Source of the DNA: Actinotignum sanguinis
GTDB taxonomy: Bacteria > Actinomycetota > Actinomycetes > Actinomycetales > Actinomycetaceae
Reading direction: 5' to 3'
Length of the DNA: 50,694 nucleotides
Assembly: GCF_003957255.1 (NCBI RefSeq)
Contig: NZ_QDIE01000015.1
Location: 1 to 50,694 of the forward strand
Shown: piece after piece, positions 17,560 through 24,703 of the stretch
Position numbering within the stretch: position 1 is the first letter of the stretch
Layout of the letters: every line of letters begins with the position of its first letter
The notes under the pieces: generated by a model
Database searches by the model: none
What the model was told of the DNA's origin: nothing
What the model saw: the letters and a program-made list of their open reading frames with translations, nothing else
Position numbers and translations under genes: made by a program

Positions 17560-17739
17560 GTGCTGACGCGGCCGGGCTTGAATAGGCTTTCAAGCAGGGC
17601 TGATCGTCGAAAAACTTTATAGGCCTGAGCCGCCGGTTGTGGTGGTCGGTGTGCTCATTTGGGGATGTTGTAATCCCCATGTTGCTCCCCGAGGCGAGTT
17701 CATGTGACTCTCGCTCCGGGGAGCAACACTTTTCTTTCC
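17560..17739 (+). ncRNA. Candidate orphan small RNA (~175 nt)
   Basis: A stand-alone transcription unit is suggested between the peptidase gene and tRNA-Thr. A sigma-70-like promoter (17-nt spacer) is followed by a hairpin GCTTGAA/TTCAAGC (17576-17595), a hairpin GGGGAT/ATCCCC (17660-17677), and a strong terminator (17681-17727 plus T-rich tail). The internal sequence has no open frame of note. I do not recognise it as tmRNA, 6S, SRP or RNase P RNA. It could equally be the leader of the tRNA, but the terminator stands between. Function unknown. Confidence 0.4.
17681..17739 (+). terminator. Rho-independent terminator
   Basis: Eleven-base perfect inverted repeat GTTGCTCCCCG (17681-17691) and CGGGGAGCAAC (17717-17727), extended inside by CGAG/CTCG, followed by ACTTTTCTTTCC. 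This is the clearest intrinsic terminator in the window. Confidence 0.75.
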
Positions 17740-17908
17740 GTTCCTTTACTTTTTACGACGACGCTGCTCCTGCCGCAGGGCGGCCCCACCCCGCTCTCAA
17801 CGTTCGCTAGCTCACGGCGCCCGGGTTTGCGCGCCAGCGCACCGGCCGGGTAGTATGCATCTGTTGCCTTGTGAACTGGCCGCGCGCGTGGCTAGCCGCA
17901 GGTAGCGT

Positions 17909-17981
17909 GCCACCTTAGCTCAGTCGGCAGAGCGATTCACTCGTAATGAATAGGTCGAGAGTTCGATTCTCTCAGGTGGCT
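17909..17981 (+). tRNA. tRNA-Thr (anticodon CGT)
   Basis: A 73-base cloverleaf. The acceptor stem pairs GCCACCT with AGGTGGC, the D arm is GCTC-AGTCGGCA-GAGC, the anticodon stem pairs ATTCA with TGAAT around the loop CTCGTAA (anticodon CGT, reading ACG threonine), and the T arm is GAGAG-TTCGATT-CTCTC. The discriminator base is T and no CCA is encoded. It borders an AT-richer accessory stretch on its 3' side. Tandem copies of TTTATCTCCC follow within 30-40 bases. Confidence 0.95.
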
Positions 17982-18130
17982 CTGGATGTAAGATACATTT
18001 TATCTCCCTTTATCTCCCTGCTTCGTGTTAGCTCGCAGTCGGGAAAGTAGCCCAGGCGGACTTTTTGGCATGGAGGGGCTTGTGACGACGTTGCTTGAAG
18101 GTTTCCCGCCGACCGTTGTAGAGAGGGCTC

Positions 18131-19042
18131 ATGCGAGATTTTGTAGCGATAGACTTCGAGACGGCCAACGAGCAGCGTTGTTCTGCATGTGCCGTGGGTT
18201 TAACACTTTTTGACAGTGATGGGAATCCTGCAGACAGTTACTATCAGCTGCTAAAACCGCACCCGGAAGTTGCTTATTTTAATCCGGTAAATGTATGGGT
18301 TCATGGCATTACCGAGGCTGATGTACTGGACGCGCCTCAATGGTCGCAAGTGTCGGATCAGGTTGCGACTTTCGTCGGTGATAGGCCAATTATTGCTCAC
18401 AATATGGCCTTTGACGGGTACGTTCTTTCCGATTTGGTAGATCTCTATGGTACCAAGCCGATTTTGAATAGACGGTTTTGTACTGCGCGGCTTGCCAGAA
18501 AGATTCTTGCAGGTAAGTTAGAACGAAAATCTCTTGATCAAGTTTTCTGCTATTACTTCCCGGATAAGTCTTTTGATCATCATCACGCTGGTTCAGACGC
18601 CCAAGCCGCGGGCATGATTTTCGCCAGGATGCAACAAGAATTCGGTTTCGAGAGACTTGAAGAATTATGCCCTCCAACCGGTGGCAACGGGAAGAATGGA
18701 CGTGCTGGAGTGCTCGTTGATCAGCTCGTCCTTGATGATTTGCTAGAACGGTACGGAAAATCACGGGTCCTCGAAGGTGAACATGTGGCGTTCACGGGTA
18801 CGTTGAGGCATGGGCAACGCGCTGCCGTGCAGCAACTTGTTTCGGCGGTAGGAGGTACTGCCGATAAAAACCTCACCAAGAAAACAACTTTGCTTGTTGT
18901 TGGAATTCCAAATCCCGGGGCTTGGACAGAAGGATCCTCGGCCTCGCGAAAGTTGCACAAAGCCAGGCAATTGCGTGAAAGCGGTTCGTCAATTGAGGTC
19001 ATTAGCGAAGATGAATTCTTCAATCGATTAGCTGAAGGTTAG
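18131..19042 (+). CDS. DEDDh 3'-5' exonuclease with C-terminal BRCT domain
   Basis: Predicted exonuclease of 303 aa. The N-terminal ~170 residues are a DnaQ/epsilon-like DEDDh domain: Exo I FVAIDFETAN (D8, E10), Exo II region HNMAFDGYVL, Exo III HHHAGSDAQAAG. The C-terminal ~90 residues form a BRCT domain like that of NAD-dependent ligase (EGEHVAFTGTLRHGQ, then AVGGTADKNLTKKTTLLVVG). Such proteins are usually annotated as exonuclease or polymerase III epsilon-like and are often accessory. The start at 18131 has GAGAGG upstream. The gene is visibly AT-richer than its neighbours and sits just after tRNA-Thr, suggesting transfer. Its substrate is unknown. Confidence 0.85.
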   Translation: MRDFVAIDFETANEQRCSACAVGLTLFDSDGNPADSYYQLLKPHPEVAYFNPVNVWVHGITEADVLDAPQWSQVSDQVATFVGDRPIIAHNMAFDGYVLSDLVDLYGTKPILNRRFCTARLARKILAGKLERKSLDQVFCYYFPDKSFDHHHAGSDAQAAGMIFARMQQEFGFERLEELCPPTGGNGKNGRAGVLVDQLVLDDLLERYGKSRVLEGEHVAFTGTLRHGQRAAVQQLVSAVGGTADKNLTKKTTLLVVGIPNPGAWTEGSSASRKLHKARQLRESGSSIEVISEDEFFNRLAEG

Positions 19043-19298
19043 TGAGACTATCCCGTTTCCAAATTGCCTTTGTTAACACGCCAGTTGTGCAAGTTGGACC
19101 GTTTCTGTTGTGCAAGTTGGACCGCGGGGGCGAGAAAGGGAGGGGGCGGGAGCGGGCAGATTCCCGTGGCTCACTCCCGGAGCCAGCTACCCGACCCGCT
19201 AGCCACCCACCAGCGCGTCTATAATTTTGCATCAGTAACGTTATCGAGAATTTGAACGGTATCCGGAACCGGGAAACCCACGGGAAGGCGCTGGTGAT
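19043..19298. other. Intergenic region with an 18-bp direct repeat
   Basis: Two perfect copies of GTTGTGCAAGTTGGACCG lie at 19084-19101 and 19107-19124 (period 23), followed by a purine-rich run. They may be remnants of a mobile-element end or binding sites. No gene is seen here. Confidence 0.5.
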
Positions 19299-20207
19299 AT
19301 GGCACGGGGCAAAGCGATTGAGCTGTTCTTGGTGGATGGCACGCCCGGCGGGATTATGACGGCAAGCATCGCGGACTGGACGGGCGTCGTCGTTTCTGCG
19401 CGCCGCGACCAGTTATCCGAGCTGCTGCGGCGCGAGGACGCCCACGGTAACGGCGTCTACCTCCTCCTCGGCGCGGATCCGGACGCCATCGATAACACCT
19501 GGTGCTACATCGGCAAAACCGAGAATTTTGGCGAGCGGCTACGCACCCACGACCAGCGCAAACCGCAGTGGAACCGAGTTGTCATCATCGGCAGCATGCA
19601 AAAATCCTTCAACGAAGGGCATTGGGGTTACCTGGAATCGCGCCTCGTCGATATTGCTCAGGCCGCAGAACGCTGCTCTATGCCCGATAACAAGCAGGTC
19701 CCGCGGCTGCGCAAACTCTCAGAAGGTCAGCAGGCTTCGGCGGAATCTTTCCTCGATAATGTCAAGGTTATTCTCCCGATTCTCGGCGTGAATGTGCTGC
19801 GCTCACGCTCAACAATCGCCGCGGCTCCCGCTCCGGAAACGCCCGCGTCCACCTCCGCGCTTTTCCATCTGCGCCAAGCCAATAAAGGTGTCGATGCGAC
19901 GATGCAGCTGGTTGACGGTGAGTATTTCGTTCTCAAAGGTTCGCACGTCGTCGCCGAATGGCACCTGCGTGGTGCCTCCGAATCGACCTTGCGTTCCTAC
20001 ACGTCCTACGCCGCGCTGCATAAAAAGCTCGTCGACGATGGCTCCATAAAAATTTCCGAAGGCGCCGCGGTTCTCACGCGCGATATTGCTTTCGGTTCGC
20101 CCTCCACCGCGGCCGCGGTGATCCTGGGGCGCTCCTCGAATGGCCGGCGCGAATGGCTCGCTGATGACGGCCGCACTTTCGGTGAATGGGAAGCGGATAA
20201 CGCGTAG
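19299..20207 (+). CDS. GIY-YIG nuclease-domain protein with DUF4357 C-terminus
   Basis: 302-aa protein. Residues ~40-110 carry a GIY-YIG-like fold: GVYLLLGADP, then WCYIGKTENFGERLRTH (Y-I-G plus the conserved Arg and His) and the likely catalytic Glu in WGYLESRLVDIA. The C-terminal ~55 residues (SEGAAVLTRDIAFGSPSTAA, then RREWLADDGRTFGEWEAD) match DUF4357, often found beside restriction or repair functions. Family members are probable endonucleases of unknown target. GC is near the genome norm, unlike the preceding exonuclease. The ATG at 19299 follows GGAAGG at moderate distance. Confidence 0.8.
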   Translation: MARGKAIELFLVDGTPGGIMTASIADWTGVVVSARRDQLSELLRREDAHGNGVYLLLGADPDAIDNTWCYIGKTENFGERLRTHDQRKPQWNRVVIIGSMQKSFNEGHWGYLESRLVDIAQAAERCSMPDNKQVPRLRKLSEGQQASAESFLDNVKVILPILGVNVLRSRSTIAAAPAPETPASTSALFHLRQANKGVDATMQLVDGEYFVLKGSHVVAEWHLRGASESTLRSYTSYAALHKKLVDDGSIKISEGAAVLTRDIAFGSPSTAAAVILGRSSNGRREWLADDGRTFGEWEADNA

Positions 20208-20222
20208 AAAGGCGCGGGGCGT

Positions 20223-20285
20223 GTTGTGATGGTACGACGACGCCGCACCTCCCACCCGGCGGGTCCGCTCGACTATCACCGCAAC
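20223..20285. repeat. Dispersed TACGACGACGCCGC element, copy A
   Basis: 63-bp element with imperfect inverted ends: GTTGTGATGGTA (20223-20234) against TATCACCGCAAC (20274-20285). It holds the core TACGACGACGCCGC (20233-20246), then CCT-CC-CCC and GCGGGT. Copy B at 24026-24084 shares this layout. It sits between convergent genes. Confidence 0.55.
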
Positions 20286-20332
20286 TCTCCGGTTCGGCAA
20301 CCCTCCGGCTGCGCAACCCACCTCGCGCGTTT

Positions 20333-21079
20333 CTACAAGTTTTCTGCCGGGTCGTACACCGATAGGAACTTCACGATTCGCTCATTCTTCGAGGTAAAGA
20401 AATCTTCCGGGGCGCCTTCGTACTGGATGTGGCCCGCGTCCAAGAAAACCACCTGGTCCGCCACGCGCCTCGTGAAATTCATATCATGGCTCACCACGAT
20501 GAGGCCCTGCCCCTGGCTGGCCAGTTCGGAAAGAACGTTGGAAACCTCAGCGGCGAGCTCCGGATCCAGCGCGGAGGTTGGCTCGTCGCACAAAAGATAT
20601 TTCGGACGCATGGCTAGCGCCCTGGCGATTGCTGCCCGCTGGGCCTGGCCGCCAGAAAGCTCCGCGGGATAAGCATGCATCTTCGCGCTGAGTCCAACTC
20701 GCTCGAGCAATGACTCGCTGTCGATGCGCGCGGCTTTCTGGTCTTTTCCGTGCAGCCGTGGGGCAAGTTCAACGTTGTCGCGCACGGTCAGGTGCGGGAA
20801 TAGATGAAAGCCCTGGAATACCATGGCTGAGTGCGAACGGATTTCTTCTTTGTCCGCCTTCGTTACTTGTGCTGGGAAGGCCAGGGAAAAATCCTCAACT
20901 TTGATGTGCCCGGAATCGGGAACTTCGAGCAGGTTGAGCGTGCGCAGCAGCGTGGATTTACCGGAACCGGAGGGGCCCACGATCACAGTTGTTTTGCCGG
21001 GTGAAAAGGCCGCGGTTACGCCCGCTAAGGCGTGGGTATCCCTGCCGAAGGTTTTAGTTAGGTCTTTTATCTCAATCAT
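20333..21079 (-). CDS. Polar amino acid (likely cystine) ABC transporter ATPase
   Basis: Cytoplasmic ATP-binding subunit (248 aa). Walker [10 protein letters not shown] (~residues 35-43), Q-loop in AMVFQGFHLFPHL, signature LSGGQAQRAAIARAL, Walker B YLLCDEPTSALDPE, and H-loop VVSHDMNF. It is of the GlnQ/TcyC class. The start overlaps the end of the permease gene by 8 nt. Cystine or another sulfur amino acid is the likely cargo, because the first gene of the operon is a trans-sulfuration enzyme. That is inference from context. Confidence 0.93.
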   Translation of the reverse strand: MIEIKDLTKTFGRDTHALAGVTAAFSPGKTTVIVGPSGSGKSTLLRTLNLLEVPDSGHIKVEDFSLAFPAQVTKADKEEIRSHSAMVFQGFHLFPHLTVRDNVELAPRLHGKDQKAARIDSESLLERVGLSAKMHAYPAELSGGQAQRAAIARALAMRPKYLLCDEPTSALDPELAAEVSNVLSELASQGQGLIVVSHDMNFTRRVADQVVFLDAGHIQYEGAPEDFFTSKNERIVKFLSVYDPAENL

Positions 21080-21740
21080 TTTTCACCACGTACTTAGAGG
21101 TTTTCTTTTCCAGATATGCCTGCAGCCACGCCAGCAGCGTGCAGATGGCCAGGTAAATAGCCGCGACTTCAACGTAAAGTATCAAGGGCTCATAGACGCG
21201 CGCTGTTATCTGCTGGCCGATCTGGAACACATCGGAAATGGTGATGACGGAGGCCAGGGACGTTGACTTCACCAGGTTCACGAATTCGTTACTGATGGAA
21301 GGCAGCGCGATTCGCCAGATCTGCGGGCCGATGACGTGGCGAAGCGTCTGCCAATGCGTCAGGCGCAACGTAGCGGCTGCCTCCCATTGGCCCGAGGGGA
21401 TAGAGAGTTGCGCTCCGCGGATTCCCTCGGAGATATACGCGCCGGTGTTCAGCGAAAAGGTGATGATAGCGGCTAGCCAGGCTGAAAGCGTGATGCCGAC
21501 CTTGGGCAGCCCGAAAAAGACGATGAAGAGCTGCACGAGAAGCGGGGTGCCGCGGAAAATCCACACATACAACCACGCTATGGCCCGAGCTATCCGACTC
21601 TTAGATAGCCTCAGTTGGGCAGTAATAATGCCCAAAACGAGCGCTATTGCGAAAGAAATCAGGGAAAGCGGAATCGTAACTTTTAACGTGGCCGCTAAGA
21701 GTTGCGGAAAAGACTCGAGCCATAGCGTGATCGTATTCAT
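21072..21740 (-). CDS. Amino acid ABC transporter permease (HisM/GlnP family)
   Basis: Membrane subunit (222 aa) with five or so hydrophobic segments. It starts TLWLESFPQLLAATLKVTIP and includes the family stretch IFRGTPLLVQLFIVFFGLP. The EAA-type cytoplasmic loop is seen in EAAATLRLTHWQTLRHVIGP. It pairs with the ATPase it overlaps and with the binding lipoprotein 10 bases upstream, forming one import operon. Confidence 0.93.
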   Translation of the reverse strand: MNTITLWLESFPQLLAATLKVTIPLSLISFAIALVLGIITAQLRLSKSRIARAIAWLYVWIFRGTPLLVQLFIVFFGLPKVGITLSAWLAAIITFSLNTGAYISEGIRGAQLSIPSGQWEAAATLRLTHWQTLRHVIGPQIWRIALPSISNEFVNLVKSTSLASVITISDVFQIGQQITARVYEPLILYVEVAAIYLAICTLLAWLQAYLEKKTSKYVVKND

Positions 21741-21750
21741 GACTTACCTT

Positions 21751-22530
21751 TTAGTTAGGCGAAATATCTTCGCCGATGTACTTCTCAAAGATCTTTGCGT
21801 AGGAGCCGTTGCTCAGGCCCTTGGCAATAGATTCGTTGAGTTTCTCCTTGAGTGGTTCAGAACCCTTGGCCAGCATGACCGAAATCTGCACCGGCTCGGC
21901 GCCGGGCACCTTGATGCCGTCCAGATCGGTAGCGGAGGTTTTCTTCAGGAAGTCAGAAACCGTCACGACGTCGTTAACCGTGCAGTCTGCCTGGCAGTTA
22001 ATGACTAGCTGGGTTGATTCAGAAAAACCTTGGCTGGGCACGATATCGGCGCCAGCTGCGGCGGCAGTCTGGCCGTAGTCAGAAGACGGAGTCTGGGCGC
22101 ACTTCTTGCCTTTAAGATCTTCCAGCTTGGTAATGCCGGAGCCCTTTTTAACCAGGATCTCTGAACGAGAAATAGCGTAAGGAGCGGTGAAATCATATTT
22201 CTTCCGGCGCTCCTCCGTCGGGTTGATGTTATTGATGACGATGTCATACTTGCCCGTGTCGAGGCCGGCAATGAGGGAATCCCATTTAGTCTCAACGAAT
22301 TCGGGTTCAACGCCGAGGTCTTGGGCGATGAGCTGGGCGATCTCCACTTCAAAGCCCACCAGCTTGCCTGATTTGTCATGGTAGCCGTAGGGCACGAAGG
22401 TGCCCTCGATGCCTACTTTGAGTTTTCCGGTTTCTTCGATCTGGGCCAGCGAGTCTTTCTTGGCTCCGCAACCGCTCAAGACGGTCACAGCGGCAAGTCC
22501 GGCAGCCAGCACCTTAAATATTTTCTTCAT
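21751..22530 (-). CDS. Amino acid-binding lipoprotein, FliY/TcyA-like
   Basis: Extracellular solute-binding lipoprotein (259 aa). Lipobox LSGC lies within MKKIFKVLAAGLAAVTVLSG plus C, so the lipidated Cys is residue 21. A family 3 binding domain follows: GKLKVGIEGTFVPYGYHD, then FEVEIAQLIAQDLG, and WDSLIAGLDTGKYDIVINN. The TcyA/FliY proteins bind cystine. The ligand here is inferred from the neighbouring cystathionine-type enzyme. Its ribosome site (AAGGGAA on the minus strand) is the last unit of a 16-bp tandem repeat array. Confidence 0.92.
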   Translation of the reverse strand: MKKIFKVLAAGLAAVTVLSGCGAKKDSLAQIEETGKLKVGIEGTFVPYGYHDKSGKLVGFEVEIAQLIAQDLGVEPEFVETKWDSLIAGLDTGKYDIVINNINPTEERRKKYDFTAPYAISRSEILVKKGSGITKLEDLKGKKCAQTPSSDYGQTAAAAGADIVPSQGFSESTQLVINCQADCTVNDVVTVSDFLKKTSATDLDGIKVPGAEPVQISVMLAKGSEPLKEKLNESIAKGLSNGSYAKIFEKYIGEDISPN

Positions 22531-22608
22531 TGCGGTTCCCTTAATTGATGGTTTGGGTACTTGATGGTTCGGATATTTGATGGTTCGGTTACTTGACGGT
22601 TCCCTTAG
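22531..22608. repeat. 16-bp tandem repeat array in the sulfur operon
   Basis: Five consecutive units of about 16 bases, read on the plus strand as TTGATGGTTCGGTTAC-like, fill the gap between the trans-sulfuration enzyme stop and the binding-protein start. Units begin at about 22530, 22545, 22561, 22577 and 22593. The outer two units carry TTCCCTTA, which on the minus strand is the AAGGGAA ribosome site, so the array looks like duplication of the ribosome-site region. Confidence 0.7.
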
Positions 22609-23756
22609 CTGATATGTGATAGGGCATTTTCTAGGTCGGCTTTGAGATCGTTGACGTCCTCGATGCCAACAGAGAGGCGCAGCAGACGGTCAGAGATTCC
22701 CGCCTTTTCGCGTTCTTCCGGGCTCAGATTTTCGTGGATCATGGTTGCCGGGTGGCAGATCAGGGTTTCCACGGAGCCCAAAGAAACCGCGAAGCGCATA
22801 AGCTTCAGATTCTTTGCGAAGGTATGGAAGTCGATGCCGTCAGCAAGTTCAAAGGCGAATAGTGCGCCGTCGCCCTTCGACTGGCGGGTGTGAATCTCCT
22901 TTTCTTTGGGTGAATACCAGCCGGGTGCTAATACCCGCGACACGGACGGGTGATTCTCGAGGTAGTTCCGGAGGATTGTGGCATTTTCTTGTTGGCGTTC
23001 GAGCCTGATAACAAGCGTCTTTAGCCCGCGCAGAATCGAATAAGAATCGAAAGGCGAGAGGGGATTGCCGAGTGCCTTGGAGGCTATCTTCAGGCTGGAA
23101 TACCATTCGTCGTCATTGGTCAGTATAAAACCGGCTAAGACATCGGAATGTCCGCCAAAATATTTCGTGCCCGAGTAAACGACGGCATCTGCGCCCAGTT
23201 CCAAAGGCCGTTGCAGGTATGCGGTTGAGAAGGTGTTATCAACCACGACCTTGGCATTTACTTTTTTAGCCAAAGATACGACATGGGAAATATCGGTAAC
23301 CCGGAGGGTGGGGTTGGTGGGCGATTCCAGGAATATCATCGCGGTATCTGCGGGAACTTCCGTCAACTCATTGAAGTCGTCTACGAACTCGGCGGTTATC
23401 CCGCGGCGGGTGAAAAATTCGTCGACCAGTAGGAAAGTGCCTCCGTAAACTGACGAGGTAAGTAATACGCGGTCGCCTGTTGTCAGAGAGGAAAAGACCG
23501 TCGCGGTGGCGGCCATCCCGGTGGCAAAAGCCAGCGCGTGCTTAGCGTTTTCCACGTACGCAACCGCGGATTCAACAGAGCCGCGGGTCGGGTTGGAGCT
23601 GCGCTGATACCCGTACGGCCCCGCGGAGCCGTCGGTGGGTTGCTCGAATGTGGATGCCAGATAAATAGGAGGTATGACAGCGCGGTATTGATCATCGGGG
23701 CGCGAGGCGGAGTAGTCGTTAACAACTCGGGTGGCAAAAGAATAGGGTTGAGGCAT
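22605..23756 (-). CDS. PLP-dependent trans-sulfuration enzyme (cystathionine gamma-synthase / gamma-lyase / methionine gamma-lyase family)
   Basis: Cys/Met metabolism PLP enzyme of 383 aa. Features: YGYQRSSNPTRGSVESAVA (substrate- and phosphate-binding region of the neighbouring subunit), FATGMAATATVFSSL, DNTFSTAYLQRPLELGADAV, and the PLP lysine in YSGTKYFGGHSDVLAG. The family interconverts cysteine, homocysteine and methionine precursors. Which reaction runs here cannot be decided from sequence. It is the first gene of a minus-strand operon with an amino-acid importer, and its upstream region carries an operator-like dyad. Confidence 0.9.
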   Translation of the reverse strand: MPQPYSFATRVVNDYSASRPDDQYRAVIPPIYLASTFEQPTDGSAGPYGYQRSSNPTRGSVESAVAYVENAKHALAFATGMAATATVFSSLTTGDRVLLTSSVYGGTFLLVDEFFTRRGITAEFVDDFNELTEVPADTAMIFLESPTNPTLRVTDISHVVSLAKKVNAKVVVDNTFSTAYLQRPLELGADAVVYSGTKYFGGHSDVLAGFILTNDDEWYSSLKIASKALGNPLSPFDSYSILRGLKTLVIRLERQQENATILRNYLENHPSVSRVLAPGWYSPKEKEIHTRQSKGDGALFAFELADGIDFHTFAKNLKLMRFAVSLGSVETLICHPATMIHENLSPEEREKAGISDRLLRLSVGIEDVNDLKADLENALSHIS

Positions 23757-23785
23757 AGTTAATCCATTTTGGGTACGCGAAATTA

Positions 23786-23801
23786 CGGATAGTGCTATCC
23801 G
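23786..23801. promoter_or_regulatory. Operator-like dyad upstream of the sulfur operon
   Basis: Perfect inverted repeat CGGATAG-TG-CTATCCG, 30-45 bases upstream of the trans-sulfuration enzyme start on the minus strand. The ATAG-N2-CTAT core is reminiscent of LysR-type or CymR-like sites for sulfur genes. The regulator is not in this window and its identity is unknown. Confidence 0.5.
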
Positions 23802-24025
23802 AAAAATAAGGGGGAATTGTGCCCGCTGCGGGCGATAAGAATGTGCTAGCTGAAATTAGCAGGACATGCACATAGGCATACACATGCACATGCAGGTACC
23901 CATAGCCATGGAGGCGGATACGAATGTGACGGTGTTATTAGCCATGGTTGAAAGGATAACGGCAAACTGCGTGAGACGCAAACCGGGTGAGGAAAGTCCG
24001 TTCGCGGCTTTCTACCGTGTTGAGC
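23802..24025 (+). ncRNA. Intergenic region with two stacked hairpins, candidate structured RNA
   Basis: No gene is seen between the divergent sulfur and PadR operons. On the plus strand 23960-23985 folds as CGG-caaac-TGCGT-gag-ACGCA-aa-CCG. 23992-24012 folds as GAAAG-t-CCG-TTCG-CGG-CTTTC with an outer GGT/ACC (to 24016). The segment contains GGCAAAC and GACGCAAA, words found in c-di-GMP riboswitches, but the required helices are absent. Nearer the sulfur operon are repeated CATGCACA words (about 23866-23894). Confidence 0.3.
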
Positions 24026-24084
24026 TGCGGTAATACGACGACGCCGCGCCTGCCGCCCCGCGCGGGTGCTTGGCTATCACCGCA
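24026..24084. repeat. Dispersed TACGACGACGCCGC element, copy B
   Basis: 59-bp element with inverted ends TGCGGTAATA (24026-24035) and TATCACCGCA (24075-24084) and core TACGACGACGCCGC at 24034-24047. It matches copy A (20223-20285) through CGCCGC-CCT-CC and CTATCACCGCAA. Confidence 0.55.
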
Positions 24085-24130
24085 ATTCCCGCGCTTCCCG
24101 CACCTCTTGCGCCTCCCGCATCCATAGCTA

Positions 24131-24165
24131 TACACTCAGTGACTAGCTGAACTAGTTACTGAGTG
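24131..24165 (+). promoter_or_regulatory. PadR operator and promoter
   Basis: A 14-base dyad with one mismatch, CACTCAGTGACTAG (24133-24146) and CTAGTTACTGAGTG (24152-24165), centred 33 bases before the padR ATG. TACACT (24131-24136) is a likely -10 overlapping its left arm. PadR proteins commonly bind dyads of this kind and repress their own operon, so this is probably the autoregulatory site. Confidence 0.65.
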
Positions 24166-24181
24166 AATAGTTGGTGGTGGG

Positions 24182-24703
24182 ATGGAAGTTCAGTACGCAT
24201 TCCTCGGTTTGCTTACCCGCGAACCGAGTTACGGCTACGAGTTGAAAAAGCTCTATGACCGCTATTTCGCCGGGGATAAGCCGATTTTGGCCGGCCAGGT
24301 ATACGCCACCCTCGCGCGGCTGGCCCGCGATGCCAAGGTGACGCAGGTGGATGATCATGAAAGCTCCGGCGGCCCGAGCCGCACCCGCTACGCACTCACA
24401 ACTACCGGAGAGCACTCCTTACGCGAATGGCTGGCCACCCCGGAAGTCCCGGCGCTCGCGCTCCAGGAGGATCTCTATTTCAAAACGATTCTCGCGCTCC
24501 TCGTGACCGGGGATGCCTCCCGCTATCTCAAGGCGCAGCGAGCCACCCACCAGCAGCGTATGCGCGAGCTCACCACCCGCAAGCAGGGCGCCCCGCTGGC
24601 TGAAAAACTTCTTCTCGATAGCGCTATTTTCCATATCGAGGCGGATCTGCGCTGGATCCAACTGACTTCCTCGCGTCTCGACCAGCTCAAGGAGGAGCTA
24701 TGA
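24182..24703 (+). CDS. PadR-family transcriptional repressor
   Basis: 173-aa regulator. The winged helix is at residues 1-~85: EVQYAFLGLLTREPSYGYEL, KKLYDRYF, then the wing in GGPSRTRYALTTTGEHSLRE. The C-terminal helical dimer domain is ALQEDLYFKTILALLVTGDA onward. PadR proteins of this size sense small toxic molecules and repress adjacent efflux genes. It overlaps the ABC ATPase by four bases (ATGA), so it controls the exporter and probably itself through the 24133-24165 dyad. Confidence 0.92.
   Translation: MEVQYAFLGLLTREPSYGYELKKLYDRYFAGDKPILAGQVYATLARLARDAKVTQVDDHESSGGPSRTRYALTTTGEHSLREWLATPEVPALALQEDLYFKTILALLVTGDASRYLKAQRATHQQRMRELTTRKQGAPLAEKLLLDSAIFHIEADLRWIQLTSSRLDQLKEEL

Noticed and set aside
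20295-20306. CGGCAACCCTCC, similar to a SAM-riboswitch core
   Set aside because: No downstream gene on that strand and no supporting helices.
22531-22608. Tandem 16-bp units as a possible CRISPR array
   Set aside because: Units are adjacent with no spacers and are degenerate.
23958-23982. GGCAAAC and GACGCAAA words like a c-di-GMP riboswitch
   Set aside because: Only seven bases separate them where a helix is expected, and no receptor helix follows.
23991-24000. GAGGAAAGTCCG, a word found in RNase P RNA
   Set aside because: The surrounding ~200 bases lack the other conserved RNase P regions, and the fit is a simple hairpin.
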